Assembly: GCF_019104745.1 (NCBI RefSeq)
Contig: NZ_JAHRWL010000002.1
Span: 310,001-374,000, forward strand
Length of the DNA: 64,000 nt
Origin: Thalassococcus arenae
Lineage (GTDB): Bacteria; Pseudomonadota; Alphaproteobacteria; Rhodobacterales; Rhodobacteraceae
Direction: 5' to 3'
Positions 1-7,347 of this stretch are shown here, one piece after another. The stretch's first letter is position 1. Each line of letters starts with the position of its first letter. Under the pieces are notes generated by a model, which made no database searches, was not told the origin of the DNA, and saw nothing but the letters and a program-made list of their open reading frames with translations. Position numbers and translations under genes: made by a program.

Positions 1-515
1 TCGGGCACCTTGCCGGTGCCGATCGCCCAGACCGGTTCATAGGCGACGACGAGGTTGTGGCCGGTGGCGCTGTCCGGGACCGATCCGGCAAGCTGACCGC
101 CGATGATGTCGAGCGTGTTCTGCGCCTCGCGTTCGGTCAGGGTTTCGCCGACGCAGACGATGGCGACCAGGCCGGCATCCCAGGCGGCCTGGGTCTTGGC
201 GCGGACGTCCTCGTCATGTTCGTCATGATCGCTTCGGCGTTCGGAATGGCCCAGGATCACATGGCTCGCCCCGGCATCCTTGAGCATTGTGGCCGAGAGG
301 TCGCCGGTATGAGCACCCGAAGCCTTGGCGTGGCAATCCTGACCGCCGATGGCGATGGCACCGCGCACGCGATCGGCCGCACGTGCGATCAGCGTCGCGG
401 GTGGGCAGATCAGCACTTCGGCCCCGCCGCTGGCCTGCGCCATGGCATCCAGTTCGGCCAGCGCGTCGCTCGTGCCGTTCATCTTCCAGTTCCCGGCGGC
501 CAGTTTGCGTCGCAT
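1..515 (-). CDS. tpiA: triose-phosphate isomerase, 3' end cut by window edge
   Basis: Glycolytic/gluconeogenic enzyme interconverting dihydroxyacetone phosphate and glyceraldehyde 3-phosphate in the cytoplasm. The visible N-terminal ~171 of the usual ~250 residues start with the family signature [14 protein letters not shown] (substrate lysine in NWKMNG), include the catalytic-histidine strand ILGHSERR, and run to [13 protein letters not shown], which contains the catalytic glutamate. The ATG at 515-513 is preceded by a good AGGGAG site. The gene is truncated only because the window ends. It is divergent from the oxygenase gene at 610, with 94 bases between them for both promoters. Confidence 0.97.
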   Translation of the reverse strand, partial: MRRKLAAGNWKMNGTSDALAELDAMAQASGGAEVLICPPATLIARAADRVRGAIAIGGQDCHAKASGAHTGDLSATMLKDAGASHVILGHSERRSDHDEHDEDVRAKTQAAWDAGLVAIVCVGETLTEREAQNTLDIIGGQLAGSVPDSATGHNLVVAYEPVWAIGTGKVP

Positions 516-609
516 GCCAATCTCCCTCGGTGACTGGCGCCATCATTGCGCCGCGGGGGGCGAGGTCAAGGGTGCTTGTGTCGGCGCAACCAGGCGCTAG
601 AAGACCGTC

Positions 610-1515
610 ATGGCACAGGACATCATTCCCACCCTCGATGCCGCCCGGATCGCGGCACGCGATGCGGACGCGCTCGATGTGCTGCGCAACGTGGCGGAAG
701 GTGTCGGGTTTCTCAAGGTCGGGAATGCCGGGTTGTCGCCGGCGCGGATGCGTTTCGTGCTGGCTGCCTACCGGGCGTTCTTCGACCGGCCGGAAGCCGA
801 GAAACGCGCGGTCGACATGGCGCGGACCGGGGCGAACCGGGGCTGGGGCGCGTCGGGGTCGGAACAGGTCGATCCGCAGGCCAATCCCGATTTCAAGCAG
901 GTCTTCGATTGCGGCTTTGAACTGGCGGGCAGCGATCTGGCGGTCTACGCGCCGAACCTCTGGCCGGAAAGGCCCGAAGGTTTCCGCGCGGTGATCGAAG
1001 CCTATTACCGCGATGCCTGCGCCGTGGCATTGGGTCTGCTGCGCGGCATCGCCGAGGCGATCGGTGAGGATCGCGGCTATTTCGACGACAAGTTCGACCG
1101 GCCCATGGCGCTGCTGAGGGGCAATTACTATCCGCCGCGTCCCGATTGGGCGGGGGCCAAGGATTTCGGCATCGCCACGCATACCGACTATGGCTGCCTG
1201 ACCCTTCTTGCCACGGACGGCGTGCCGGGGCTCGAGGTGCGTCTTCGGGGCGGCGGCTGGGCTGCGGTGAATGCCGATTCGGGCACATTCGTGATCAATT
1301 TCGGCGAGATGCTCGAAATGTGGACCGATGGTCGGGTCAAGGCCACGCCGCACCGGGTGGTCGGCGGAAATGCCGAACGGCTTTCGGTGCCGTTGTTCTT
1401 CAACCCGAATTACGAGACCAACGTTGCACCGATGGGCTCGGGCAGGACGATCACCGCGGGCGAACACCTGTCGAAACGGTTCGCCGAGACCTACACACAT
1501 CTTCAGACGGGCTAG
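610..1515 (+). CDS. 2-oxoglutarate/Fe(II)-dependent oxygenase, isopenicillin-N-synthase-like
   Basis: Non-heme iron oxygenase of the isopenicillin N synthase superfamily, 301 residues, cytoplasmic. The iron triad is visible as H191-T-D193 and H248 (PHRVV), and the co-substrate-binding R-x-S motif is R257-L-S259 (RLSVPLFFNP). An N-terminal DIOX_N-like region precedes the jelly-roll domain. The substrate cannot be told from sequence: relatives include ethylene-forming enzymes, gibberellin-type oxidases and many uncharacterised bacterial members. It stands alone, divergent from tpiA and convergent with the TfoX gene, with a perfect hairpin about 75 bases after the stop. Confidence 0.9.
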   Translation: MAQDIIPTLDAARIAARDADALDVLRNVAEGVGFLKVGNAGLSPARMRFVLAAYRAFFDRPEAEKRAVDMARTGANRGWGASGSEQVDPQANPDFKQVFDCGFELAGSDLAVYAPNLWPERPEGFRAVIEAYYRDACAVALGLLRGIAEAIGEDRGYFDDKFDRPMALLRGNYYPPRPDWAGAKDFGIATHTDYGCLTLLATDGVPGLEVRLRGGGWAAVNADSGTFVINFGEMLEMWTDGRVKATPHRVVGGNAERLSVPLFFNPNYETNVAPMGSGRTITAGEHLSKRFAETYTHLQTG

Positions 1516-1589
1516 CGGCGGGAGGGCGGGCCTGTTTGTCGGCTCGGGGCCGAGGCCGGACGGCAATGGCGCGATCGCCTAGCCGACAG

Positions 1590-1608
1590 GCGGATTCGGC
1601 GAATCCGC
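1590..1608. terminator. perfect hairpin between convergent genes
   Basis: Eight-base arms GCGGATTC and GAATCCGC around a 3-base loop, followed on the + strand by TTTA. It lies between the convergent oxygenase and TfoX genes and is a plausible weak intrinsic terminator for the oxygenase transcript; the T tract is short. Confidence 0.5.
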
Positions 1609-1632
1609 TTTACGGGCCCCAACCCTTTTGCG

Positions 1633-1956
1633 TCACAGATACCGCAGCGCCTCGCGCGCGATTGCCGCCGCTTCTTCTGGGTCGTCCAGGGCGGTGCTGG
1701 GCATCGTCCAGTACGGCATCGACGCGGTCTTGCCGTTGTCGCGGGTATAGGTCCAGCGGGTGCAGCCCATGTCTTCCAGCCGGTCGATGAATGCGCCGGC
1801 TCCCTTGATCATGAGCCCCAGATCGGAATGCACGATCGCAAAGATCGTACCTTCGTGATACAGGCACAGCCCGCCCATCATCTTGCGCGTCGTGATGTCA
1901 CCCAATCCGGCAAAGAGTTCCCTGGCAAAGGCGCCCTCTTCGTCGGTGACCGACAT
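1633..1956 (-). CDS. TfoX N-terminal domain protein
   Basis: 107-residue single-domain protein matching the TfoX/Sxy N-terminal domain: an acidic helix, ITTRKMMGGLCLYHEGTIFAIV, then DLGLMIKG. Full-length TfoX activates competence genes in gammaproteobacteria, but stand-alone N-terminal proteins of this size are common in alphaproteobacteria and have no established role. It starts 3 bases after the stop of the Fe-S carrier gene (1960), so it is probably co-transcribed with it. Competence regulation here would be an over-reading. Confidence 0.85.
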   Translation of the reverse strand: MSVTDEEGAFARELFAGLGDITTRKMMGGLCLYHEGTIFAIVHSDLGLMIKGAGAFIDRLEDMGCTRWTYTRDNGKTASMPYWTMPSTALDDPEEAAAIAREALRYL

Positions 1957-1959
1957 CGC

Positions 1960-2340
1960 TCAGCTCTTGCCCTGTTCCGCGGCCAATTCGTCGACATCCT
2001 TGAACTTGATCGACTCGCCGCAGCCGCAGGCTTCGGTCACGTTGGGATTGCGGAACTTGAAGCCCGATTCGAGCAACGAGGTTTCGTAGTCGATTTCGGT
2101 TCCGAACAGGAACATCTGTGCCATGGGTGCGATCAGAACGCGCGCGCCGTCCTGTTCGACCACCTCGTCGTTGGGATCGGCGACGTCGACATAGTCCATG
2201 GTGTATTCCATGCCCGCGCAGCCACCTTTCTTGACGCCGATCTTCAGACCGAAGCGGCCGTCACGCTGCATCAGCTTGGCCACCTGGCGCACGGCGGCGT
2301 CGGTCAGGGTGACGGGGGATTTTCCGGGAATGCCGAACAT
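1960..2340 (-). CDS. A-type iron-sulfur carrier (IscA/SufA/ErpA family, HesB-like)
   Basis: 126-residue A-type Fe-S cluster carrier that binds a cluster from the assembly scaffold and passes it to apoproteins. The three conserved cysteines are visible: GGCAGMEY and the C-terminal ACGCGES pair. The N-terminal block VTLTDAAVRQVAKLM is typical of the family. The sequence does not decide between SufA and ErpA roles. A MIP18/SufT-like gene lies about 1.5 kb upstream on the same strand, but the DUF3307 and satD genes separate them. Confidence 0.93.
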   Translation of the reverse strand: MFGIPGKSPVTLTDAAVRQVAKLMQRDGRFGLKIGVKKGGCAGMEYTMDYVDVADPNDEVVEQDGARVLIAPMAQMFLFGTEIDYETSLLESGFKFRNPNVTEACGCGESIKFKDVDELAAEQGKS

Positions 2341-2369
2341 CGGATACCTCTTTTCCTCTGGTCTCCAAT

Positions 2370-3071
2370 CTAGGGTCCGGCGGCAGCGATCTCAAGAAGT
2401 GCCACGGTGCCGTATGCAGCGGCCATCGCCCAGGCGAACGACGCCAGCGTGCCGATGATGACGTATTCGCCGGCCTTCTGGCCCTGTGCGGCGGTGTCGA
2501 AACGCAGGATCGACTTGGCGGCGATCAGGAAACCGATGCCGGCGGGCTGTTCGATGAAGACCAGCAGGAAGATCAGAGTGCGTTCCAGCCGGCCAATCAG
2601 GCGCCCGGCATCGGCCAGGCCGTCCTGCGGCACCTCTTCCTGGAATCGGGTGGTCAACAGGCCCACTGCGAATCCACCGGCGAAAACGGTGACGATGAAG
2701 CCCGACAGGATCAGCGCGGGGGCCAGTGCCTGGTCGCCCCAGGGCGCCCAGAGACCGGCATCGAAGGCGCCGGACCAGTAATAGGCCGCCGCTGCGATGG
2801 TGGCGACATGCGCGGACTGGTCGATCGCGAAGGCGGTGAAGGTGCGGGGCAGGGCCCAGGCCTTGATCGCGTCGATCGCCAGATGGGCCGTGGCCACCAC
2901 CAGCGCGACCTCCCATATGCCGCCAAGCGCTGCGGTGCTGAATACCAGCACGATTGCGGCATGCAGCAAGAGAATGAAGACGTTGCCTTTCCGGGCGACC
3001 ATCCAGTCGGGCTGGAAGACGAAGTCGGCCAGAACATGAGCCAACAGCAGGGCGGTAAAAGTCGCAATCAT
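2370..3071 (-). CDS. DUF3307 polytopic membrane protein
   Basis: 233-residue membrane protein with about six to seven hydrophobic segments, matching the DUF3307 family; its function is unknown. Polar residues fall in regular motifs inside or next to membrane helices: H12-x3-D16-x3-Q20, H63-x3-D67, and D84-Q85-x2-H88. Such a pattern could bind a metal or form an active site (inference). A cytoplasmic loop (about 140-160) contains RLIGRLERT. The ATG at 3071 has a GGAAAG ribosome site. It is directly downstream of the satD gene, with which it shares a paired palindromic operator, so the two very likely work together. From memory, DUF3307 and SatD genes are neighbours in other phyla too. Confidence 0.85.
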   Translation of the reverse strand: MIATFTALLLAHVLADFVFQPDWMVARKGNVFILLLHAAIVLVFSTAALGGIWEVALVVATAHLAIDAIKAWALPRTFTAFAIDQSAHVATIAAAAYYWSGAFDAGLWAPWGDQALAPALILSGFIVTVFAGGFAVGLLTTRFQEEVPQDGLADAGRLIGRLERTLIFLLVFIEQPAGIGFLIAAKSILRFDTAAQGQKAGEYVIIGTLASFAWAMAAAYGTVALLEIAAAGP

Positions 3072-3085
3072 TTAACGGTCTTTCC

Positions 3086-3132
3086 GCAAGCAGAATAACT
3101 TGCCTTTCTTGAATGCAAGTCTAAAGGGTTGC
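3086..3132. promoter_or_regulatory. tandem palindromic operator upstream of DUF3307 gene
   Basis: Two sites of the same type as those upstream of satD: 3086-3103 (GCAAGC-AGAATA-ACTTGC) and a weaker copy at 3115-3132 (GCAAGT-CTAAAG-GGTTGC). Their centres are 29 bp apart. They fill the gap between the satD stop and the DUF3307 start. On the minus strand the 6-base core of the proximal site reads TATTCT, a possible -10 element. Binding by SatD is inferred. Confidence 0.7.
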
Positions 3133-3133
3133 G

Positions 3134-3748
3134 CTAATTCTTTGTCTCAATCAGTTCAAGCGCATCGATCAACGCAGGATATCCGGCCGCATGCAAGGCT
3201 TGATCGACAGCCTGGCGCGAAACTCCCAGTTTCTTGGCGGCCGCGACGCGAGGACCTGCGCCTGGCGGCAGCATCGCGGCCACTGCGCGCGCTTGGGCTG
3301 GCGTCCAGCCCTGCGCGATGTGGTCGGCCAATCGCAGGAAGGCCTGCGTGACACCGCCCGCCGCATCGCCAAGCAGTCGCTTGCCCTTGAGCCGGGTCAA
3401 AAGGCGGCCTGACGCGGTGAAGACGGTGCCGTGACCCGAATTCGGATCGGTTGGGTCGGACAATCGGCCCTCGCCGGTCGCGATGGCGATGCGGGTCGCG
3501 ATATCGTCGCCTTGCTGTCGCAGTCGGGCCTGCAGGAACAGCGCGGCGCGGTGCGTCGGAATGCCGGTCGGAAAGACCGCCTGCCAGCCGTCGCCGCCCC
3601 GCCGGGCAAAACTGGCGTGACCCGTCGCACCGGTCCATTCGGCGATCCGATCACAACCCTCTGACAAGGTGGCTAGGCAAACATCCAGTCGGTCGGCATC
3701 CATATCGGAAGACGCGACGATATCGCCTGTGAAAACCGTGATGTCCAT
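3134..3748 (-). CDS. SatD-family protein: cyclase-like domain plus helix-turn-helix
   Basis: 204 residues from the ATG at 3748 (a TTG two codons upstream, at 3754, is possible). The C-terminus (about 165-195, RVAAAKKLGVSRQAVDQAL) is a helix-turn-helix. The N-terminal 120 residues carry the SatD family motifs VFTGDIV, RRGGDGWQAVF, TRIAIATGEG and GTVFTASGRLL. These line up with the class III nucleotide-cyclase motifs around the two metal-binding aspartates (D9, D53) and the N-x3-R motif, where R115 is kept and the asparagine is a threonine. That comparison is mine, not an established annotation. The gene is preceded by two palindromic operators and followed by the DUF3307 gene. Likely an autoregulatory sensor; the ligand is unknown. 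Confidence 0.8.
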   Translation of the reverse strand: MDITVFTGDIVASSDMDADRLDVCLATLSEGCDRIAEWTGATGHASFARRGGDGWQAVFPTGIPTHRAALFLQARLRQQGDDIATRIAIATGEGRLSDPTDPNSGHGTVFTASGRLLTRLKGKRLLGDAAGGVTQAFLRLADHIAQGWTPAQARAVAAMLPPGAGPRVAAAKKLGVSRQAVDQALHAAGYPALIDALELIETKN

Positions 3749-3750
3749 AA

Positions 3751-3797
3751 GCAAGTGATAGCACTTGCATCAGTGAAAAGCAAGTATTTTAACTTGC
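3751..3797 (-). promoter_or_regulatory. tandem operator and predicted leaderless promoter of satD
   Basis: Two perfect sites: 3751-3768 (GCAAGT-GATAGC-ACTTGC) and 3780-3797 (GCAAGT-ATTTTA-ACTTGC), centres 29 bp apart. On the minus strand a promoter overlays them: -35 TTGCTT (3783-3778), a 17-base spacer, and -10 TATCAC (3760-3755). Only six bases separate the -10 from the ATG at 3748, so the transcript would start at or next to the start codon, and no ribosome site is visible. Occupied sites would cover both promoter boxes, which fits repression. Confidence 0.7.
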
Positions 3798-3798
3798 C

Positions 3799-4161
3799 TT
3801 ACATGAAGCCCAATTCAAGCCGGGCCTCGTCGGACATCATGTCCATGCCCCAGGGCGGATCCCAGGTGATATCGACATCGACCTGCTTGACGCCGGGCAA
3901 AGGTTCGATCGCTTCGGCCAGCCAGCCGGGCATTTCGCCGGCGACCGGGCAGCCCGGAGCGGTCAGGGTCATCGTGATGTTGACCGCGTTTTCCGGCGAG
4001 ATGTCGATCGTGTAGACCAAGCCCAGATCGTAGATATTGACTGGAATCTCAGGATCATAAACTGACCGGCACGCTTCGACGACCTGGTCGTAAAGCGGGT
4101 GATCCGTGCTGGAAGGTGCGATCAGCGGCGTGCCCTCAAGCGGCGGCGTGGCTTCGGTCAT
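3799..4161 (-). CDS. MIP18/DUF59 family Fe-S assembly protein (SufT/PaaD-like)
   Basis: 120-residue member of the MIP18 (DUF59) family, which helps deliver Fe-S clusters. Family motifs are visible: DPEIPVNIYDLGLVY, then MTLTAPGCPVAGEMPGWL with its conserved cysteine, and VDVDITWDPPWGMDMMSDEARLELGFM. The N-terminal ~25 residues are an extension of low conservation. Members of this size in alphaproteobacteria are usually annotated as the SUF-system protein SufT. It has its own promoter at 4191-4219, and its stop abuts the satD operators. Confidence 0.9.
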   Translation of the reverse strand: MTEATPPLEGTPLIAPSSTDHPLYDQVVEACRSVYDPEIPVNIYDLGLVYTIDISPENAVNITMTLTAPGCPVAGEMPGWLAEAIEPLPGVKQVDVDITWDPPWGMDMMSDEARLELGFM

Positions 4162-4190
4162 GACCTATCCTCGTTCCTTACCTGAGCGAA

Positions 4191-4219
4191 TATATAGGAA
4201 AAGCGGGCCGGGGGGTAAA
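4191..4219 (-). promoter_or_regulatory. predicted promoter for the SufT-like gene
   Basis: On the minus strand, TTTACC (4219-4214) and TATATA (4196-4191) are separated by 17 bases. They sit about 30 bases upstream of the ATG at 4161, in one of the few AT-rich spots of the region, and are followed by a GAGGAT-type ribosome site. Confidence 0.55.
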
Positions 4220-4222
4220 GGG

Positions 4223-4402
4223 TCAGCGCGCGACCTGCGGCAATCCGCGGAACCGCTCGGCCGTGGCCCAATCGGGCCAGCCCACCCAGCGTTCCACTGC
4301 GAAAAGCACCGCGCAGACCACCAGCACGATGGCCACCATGTTGCGATACTGCCGGGATGGCGGGCGCCGCACCCAGCGGACCATCCGCATCAGCCAGATC
4401 AT
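4223..4402 (-). CDS. small single-pass membrane protein
   Basis: 59-residue protein with a basic N-terminus ([15 protein letters not shown]) followed by one membrane span, roughly residues 22-37, and a short tail. Its ATG overlaps the hpt stop by four bases (ATGA, 4399-4402), implying translational coupling. I do not recognise a family. Small membrane genes coupled to hpt in this way appear to recur in related genomes, but that is from memory. Confidence 0.7.
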   Translation of the reverse strand: MIWLMRMVRWVRRPPSRQYRNMVAIVLVVCAVLFAVERWVGWPDWATAERFRGLPQVAR

Positions 4403-4938
4403 GCGGTGAACCGGACCTTGCCGATATAGGGCAGGTTGCGGTTGCGCTGGGCGTAGTCGATGCCGTAGCCCACGACGAATTCGTCGGGTATCTCGAACCC
4501 TGTCCAGTCGGCGCGCACATCGACTTCGCGCCGCGTGGGTTTGTCCAGCAGCGCGATCGAACGCAGCTTGTGCGGTTTGCGCGCCTTGAGCAGGCCCAAG
4601 ACGTGCTTCATCGTATAGCCGGTATCGATGATGTCCTCGACCACCAGCACGTCGCGGCCCTCGATCCCGCCGCGCAGGTCCTTCAGGATGCGCACCTCGC
4701 GCGAGCTTTCCATCGCGTCGCCATAGCTGGAGGCTTCCAGGAAATCGACCTCGACAGGCAGGTCCAGTTCGCGCACCAGATCGGCGATGAACACGAAAGA
4801 GCCGCGCAGCAAGCCGACGACGACCAGCTTGTCGGTATCGGCGAATTCCTCTGCGATCTCCCGACTCAACGCCTCGATCCGGGCGGCGATGGCCTTGGCC
4901 GAGATCATCTCGTCTACGACATAGGGTCGCTGCGGCAT
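4399..4938 (-). CDS. hpt: hypoxanthine phosphoribosyltransferase
   Basis: Purine salvage enzyme converting hypoxanthine (and guanine) with PRPP to IMP (GMP). 179 residues from the ATG at 4938, which has an AGGGAAG ribosome site; an upstream in-frame ATG would add 18 residues with no such site. The PRPP-binding loop is [14 protein letters not shown] at 97-110, and the N-terminal loop [15 protein letters not shown] and the SSYGDAMES flap are also present. It is divergent from the COQ10-like gene at 5022 and is followed by a coupled small membrane gene. Confidence 0.95.
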   Translation of the reverse strand: MPQRPYVVDEMISAKAIAARIEALSREIAEEFADTDKLVVVGLLRGSFVFIADLVRELDLPVEVDFLEASSYGDAMESSREVRILKDLRGGIEGRDVLVVEDIIDTGYTMKHVLGLLKARKPHKLRSIALLDKPTRREVDVRADWTGFEIPDEFVVGYGIDYAQRNRNLPYIGKVRFTA

Positions 4939-5021
4939 GGGTCTTCCCTTGAAATTCCGATCGCACAATACGAAAAGGCCCGGCAATGTCACGCAGATAG
5001 ACGGAAAGATCGACGGGCGAC

Positions 5022-5474
5022 ATGCCGACCCATTCCGAAACCAAACGCCTGCCGTACACGGCCGCCCAGATGTACGATCTCGTGGCCGACGTGGCGCGCT
5101 ATCCCGAATTCCTGCCGTGGACGGCCGCCGCGCGCATCCGGTCGCGCGAAGAGCGCGGCGATCACGACGTGATGCTGGCCGACCTGGTCATCAGCTTCAA
5201 GGTGTTCCGAGAACGGTTCGGGTCCAAGGTCACGCTGTGGCCCGACGACCGGCGCATCGACACCGAATACCTGGACGGCCCGTTCAAACACATGCGGTCG
5301 CAATGGCGGTTCGAGGATGCGGCCGAAGGCGGATGCGACGTGCATTTCTTCGTCGATTTCGAATTCCGCAACCGCATCCTGCAGGGGGCCGCGGGCATGT
5401 TCTTCTACGAGGCCATGCAGCGTATCGTCCGCGCCTTCGAACGTCGGGCGGCCGAGCTGTACCGGCAGAGCTGA
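5022..5474 (+). CDS. RatA/COQ10-like START-domain protein
   Basis: 150-residue member of the polyketide cyclase / COQ10 START-like family. The N-terminal motif [24 protein letters not shown] and the C-terminal amphipathic helix [18 protein letters not shown] are typical. Mitochondrial COQ10 binds ubiquinone and supports respiration. The E. coli homologue RatA was described as a ribosome-association toxin, but there is no toxin-antitoxin arrangement here. A ubiquinone-binding chaperone is the more likely role in an alphaproteobacterium. A strong hairpin follows the stop. Confidence 0.85.
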   Translation: MPTHSETKRLPYTAAQMYDLVADVARYPEFLPWTAAARIRSREERGDHDVMLADLVISFKVFRERFGSKVTLWPDDRRIDTEYLDGPFKHMRSQWRFEDAAEGGCDVHFFVDFEFRNRILQGAAGMFFYEAMQRIVRAFERRAAELYRQS

Positions 5475-5475
5475 A

Positions 5476-5497
5476 AACGGGCCCCGCAGGGCCCGTT
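5476..5497. terminator. bidirectional hairpin between convergent genes
   Basis: Nine-base perfect arms AACGGGCCC and GGGCCCGTT around a CGCA loop, directly after the COQ10-like stop and 22 bases before the end of amtB. Its symmetry suits termination of both convergent transcripts, with AAAA before and TT after the stem. Confidence 0.7.
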
Positions 5498-5519
5498 CCG
5501 TCGCGTATCCGAAGGCCAA

Positions 5520-6701
5520 TCAGCTTGCGTGGTCGTAGGCCCGTTCGCCGTGGACGGTGATGTCGAGGCCCTGGGTTTCGATGTCTGCATCGACGCGCAG
5601 AGCGGTAACCGTGCGCACAACCAGGATCAGAACCACCGTCACGACGATTGTGAAGAGACCCACGATCAGCAGCGATCCGACCTGCGCGGCAAAGCTTCCT
5701 GCACCGAAGACCGCGATCATCAGCGTGCCGAAGATGCCGCCCACACCGTGCACGGCGAAAACGTCAAGCGTGTCGTCGATCTTGAGCATGTTGCGGATGA
5801 CGTTGACGGCCTCCTGGCACAGGATGCCCGCCACCGCGCCGATGATCAGCGCCTCGACCGGGCCGACGAACCCGCTGGCCGGCGTGATCGAGGCCAGACC
5901 GGCGATGGTGCCGGTAACCATGCCCACCAGTGACGCCTTGCCGAACTTGACGCGCTCCCAGAACGCCCAGCTCAGCGAGGCGGTTGCGGCCGAGATATGC
6001 GTGACCGTCAGCGCCATGGCGGCACCGCCATCGGCGGCCAGCTGCGAACCGCCGTTGAAGCCGAACCAGCCGACCCACAGCATCGCCGCGCCGATCATCA
6101 CAAAGCCGGGATTGTGCGGCGGGGTTGTTCGGTTGCGACGCGGACCCAGGAAGACGGCGATGATCAGCGCCGCCAGCCCGGCCGTTTCGTGCACCACGAT
6201 GCCGCCGGCGAAGTCGCGCACGCCGGTTTCCCCGAAGATCCCGCCATCGGCCAGGAACCCGCCGCCCCAGACCCAATGCACCACCGGCGCGTAGCACAAG
6301 AGCATCCAGAGCGCAGAGAACAGCAGGACAAAGCCGAAACCCACGCGTTCGACATAGGCGCCGACGATCAGCGCCGGGGTGATGATGGCAAAGGTCATCT
6401 GGAAGGCAAAGAAAAGCACCTCGGGCAGGGTGCCCGACAGGCTGTCTGACGTCACGCCCGACAGGAACATCTTGTCATAGCCGCCCCAGTATCCGCTGTC
6501 GCTGCCGCCGAAGGCGATGGAATAGCCAAGCGCCAGCCACAACACGCTCATCAGGCAGGCGATGGCGTAGCAATGCATGAAGACGCTGAGCACGTTGCGG
6601 GCCCGCACAAGCCCTCCGTAGAACAGCGCAAGCCCCGGCAGCGTCATGAAAAGCACCAGGGCCGTGGCCACGATGATCCACGCTGTATCGGCTCCGTTCA
6701 T
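5520..6701 (-). CDS. amtB: ammonium transporter
   Basis: 393-residue Amt-family channel with about 11 membrane helices. The twin-histidine pore is represented by VVHETAGLAAL and FAVHGVGGIFGT, and the N-terminal FYGGLVRARNVLS and the WVGWFGFNGGS segment are family signatures. The protein starts with MNGADTAW and lacks the cleavable leader seen in enteric AmtB. No glnK (PII) gene precedes it: the 172 bases upstream hold no reading frame and cinA follows. Expression is probably nitrogen-controlled through NtrBC about 4 kb away (inference). Confidence 0.95.
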   Translation of the reverse strand: MNGADTAWIIVATALVLFMTLPGLALFYGGLVRARNVLSVFMHCYAIACLMSVLWLALGYSIAFGGSDSGYWGGYDKMFLSGVTSDSLSGTLPEVLFFAFQMTFAIITPALIVGAYVERVGFGFVLLFSALWMLLCYAPVVHWVWGGGFLADGGIFGETGVRDFAGGIVVHETAGLAALIIAVFLGPRRNRTTPPHNPGFVMIGAAMLWVGWFGFNGGSQLAADGGAAMALTVTHISAATASLSWAFWERVKFGKASLVGMVTGTIAGLASITPASGFVGPVEALIIGAVAGILCQEAVNVIRNMLKIDDTLDVFAVHGVGGIFGTLMIAVFGAGSFAAQVGSLLIVGLFTIVVTVVLILVVRTVTALRVDADIETQGLDITVHGERAYDHAS

Positions 6702-6873
6702 TGTCCCATCCTTCCCGTTTGTCTGATTTGACGGCGGTCAAAGCGGGATTCGGACGCGGAAAAAAGCGGCGAGACGGTATCGGGGCGCGCAATTCGGGGG
6801 CGGTTTTGCAACTGCCCAAAAAACAGCCGGTCAATCGGTGCGATTGCCTGATTTCTGCGCGCAATGTGACCTG
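6702..6873 (-). promoter_or_regulatory. amtB upstream region with repeated GCGCGCAAT
   Basis: 172 non-coding bases between cinA and amtB. The 9-mer GCGCGCAAT occurs twice in the same orientation, at 6785-6793 and 6857-6865, 72 bases apart, on either side of an AT-rich run (CCAAAAAACAG). No strong -35/-10 pair or obvious NtrC palindrome stands out. This is the likely site of nitrogen control of amtB. Confidence 0.4.
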
Positions 6874-7347
6874 TCAGTTCAGCGCCGACAGAATGCTTTG
6901 CAAAGCGTGCAATGTGGCGGCCGCCCGAACGGCGCTGCGGCCAAGCGCACCGAATTCCACGGTTTCGCTGCTTGTTCCGGACGCGGTGGCGACGGCAAAG
7001 CAGACCCGGCCTTCGGGCTTGGTTTCTGACCCGCCGGGCCCGGCGATGCCGGTGATCGCCACGGCCACATCGGCATGGGCCGCGATCCGGGCACCTTCGG
7101 CCATCTGCCGTGCGACCTGTTCGGAGACCGCGCCGAACGCCTCGAGCGTTTCGGAATGGACGTGCAGCAGATCCTGCTTGGCCGCGTTGGAATAGGTGAC
7201 AAAGCCGCGCTGGAAGATGTCGGACGACCCGGCGATGTCGGTGAGCGCCGCGGCCACCTTGCCGCCGGTGCAGCTTTCGGCCGTTGTCACCGTCCAACCG
7301 CGCGCCCGCGCGGCGGTCAGGATGTCGCGGGCCAAGGCTTCGGTCAC
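6874..7347 (-). CDS. CinA C-terminal domain protein (nicotinamide-nucleotide amidase family)
   Basis: 157-residue stand-alone CinA C-terminal domain. Homologues (PncC) deamidate nicotinamide mononucleotide in NAD recycling. Signatures: TTAESCTGGKVAAALTDIAGSS, FVTYSNAAKQDLL, AVAITGIAGPGGSETKPEGRVCFA. The GTG start at 7347 overlaps the pgpA stop (GTGA, 7344-7347), so ispDF, pgpA and cinA form a coupled trio. The N-terminal ADP-ribose pyrophosphatase half of full-length CinA is absent, as is usual for this arrangement. Confidence 0.93.
   Translation of the reverse strand: MTEALARDILTAARARGWTVTTAESCTGGKVAAALTDIAGSSDIFQRGFVTYSNAAKQDLLHVHSETLEAFGAVSEQVARQMAEGARIAAHADVAVAITGIAGPGGSETKPEGRVCFAVATASGTSSETVEFGALGRSAVRAAATLHALQSILSALN

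Noticed and set aside
1633-1956. competence regulator TfoX
   Set aside because: Only the N-terminal domain is present and no competence genes are nearby.
2370-3754. satD-DUF3307 as a cyclase-effector antiphage system (Pycsar-like)
   Set aside because: Cyclase-like motifs plus a membrane partner fit superficially, but SatD has a DNA-binding domain, the asparagine of the cyclase motif is changed, and the pair sits among core genes, not in a defence island. Kept as a regulatory membrane system instead.
5022-5474. RatA toxin of a toxin-antitoxin system
   Set aside because: No antitoxin-sized partner is adjacent, and the START/COQ10 family in alphaproteobacteria is better explained by ubiquinone binding.
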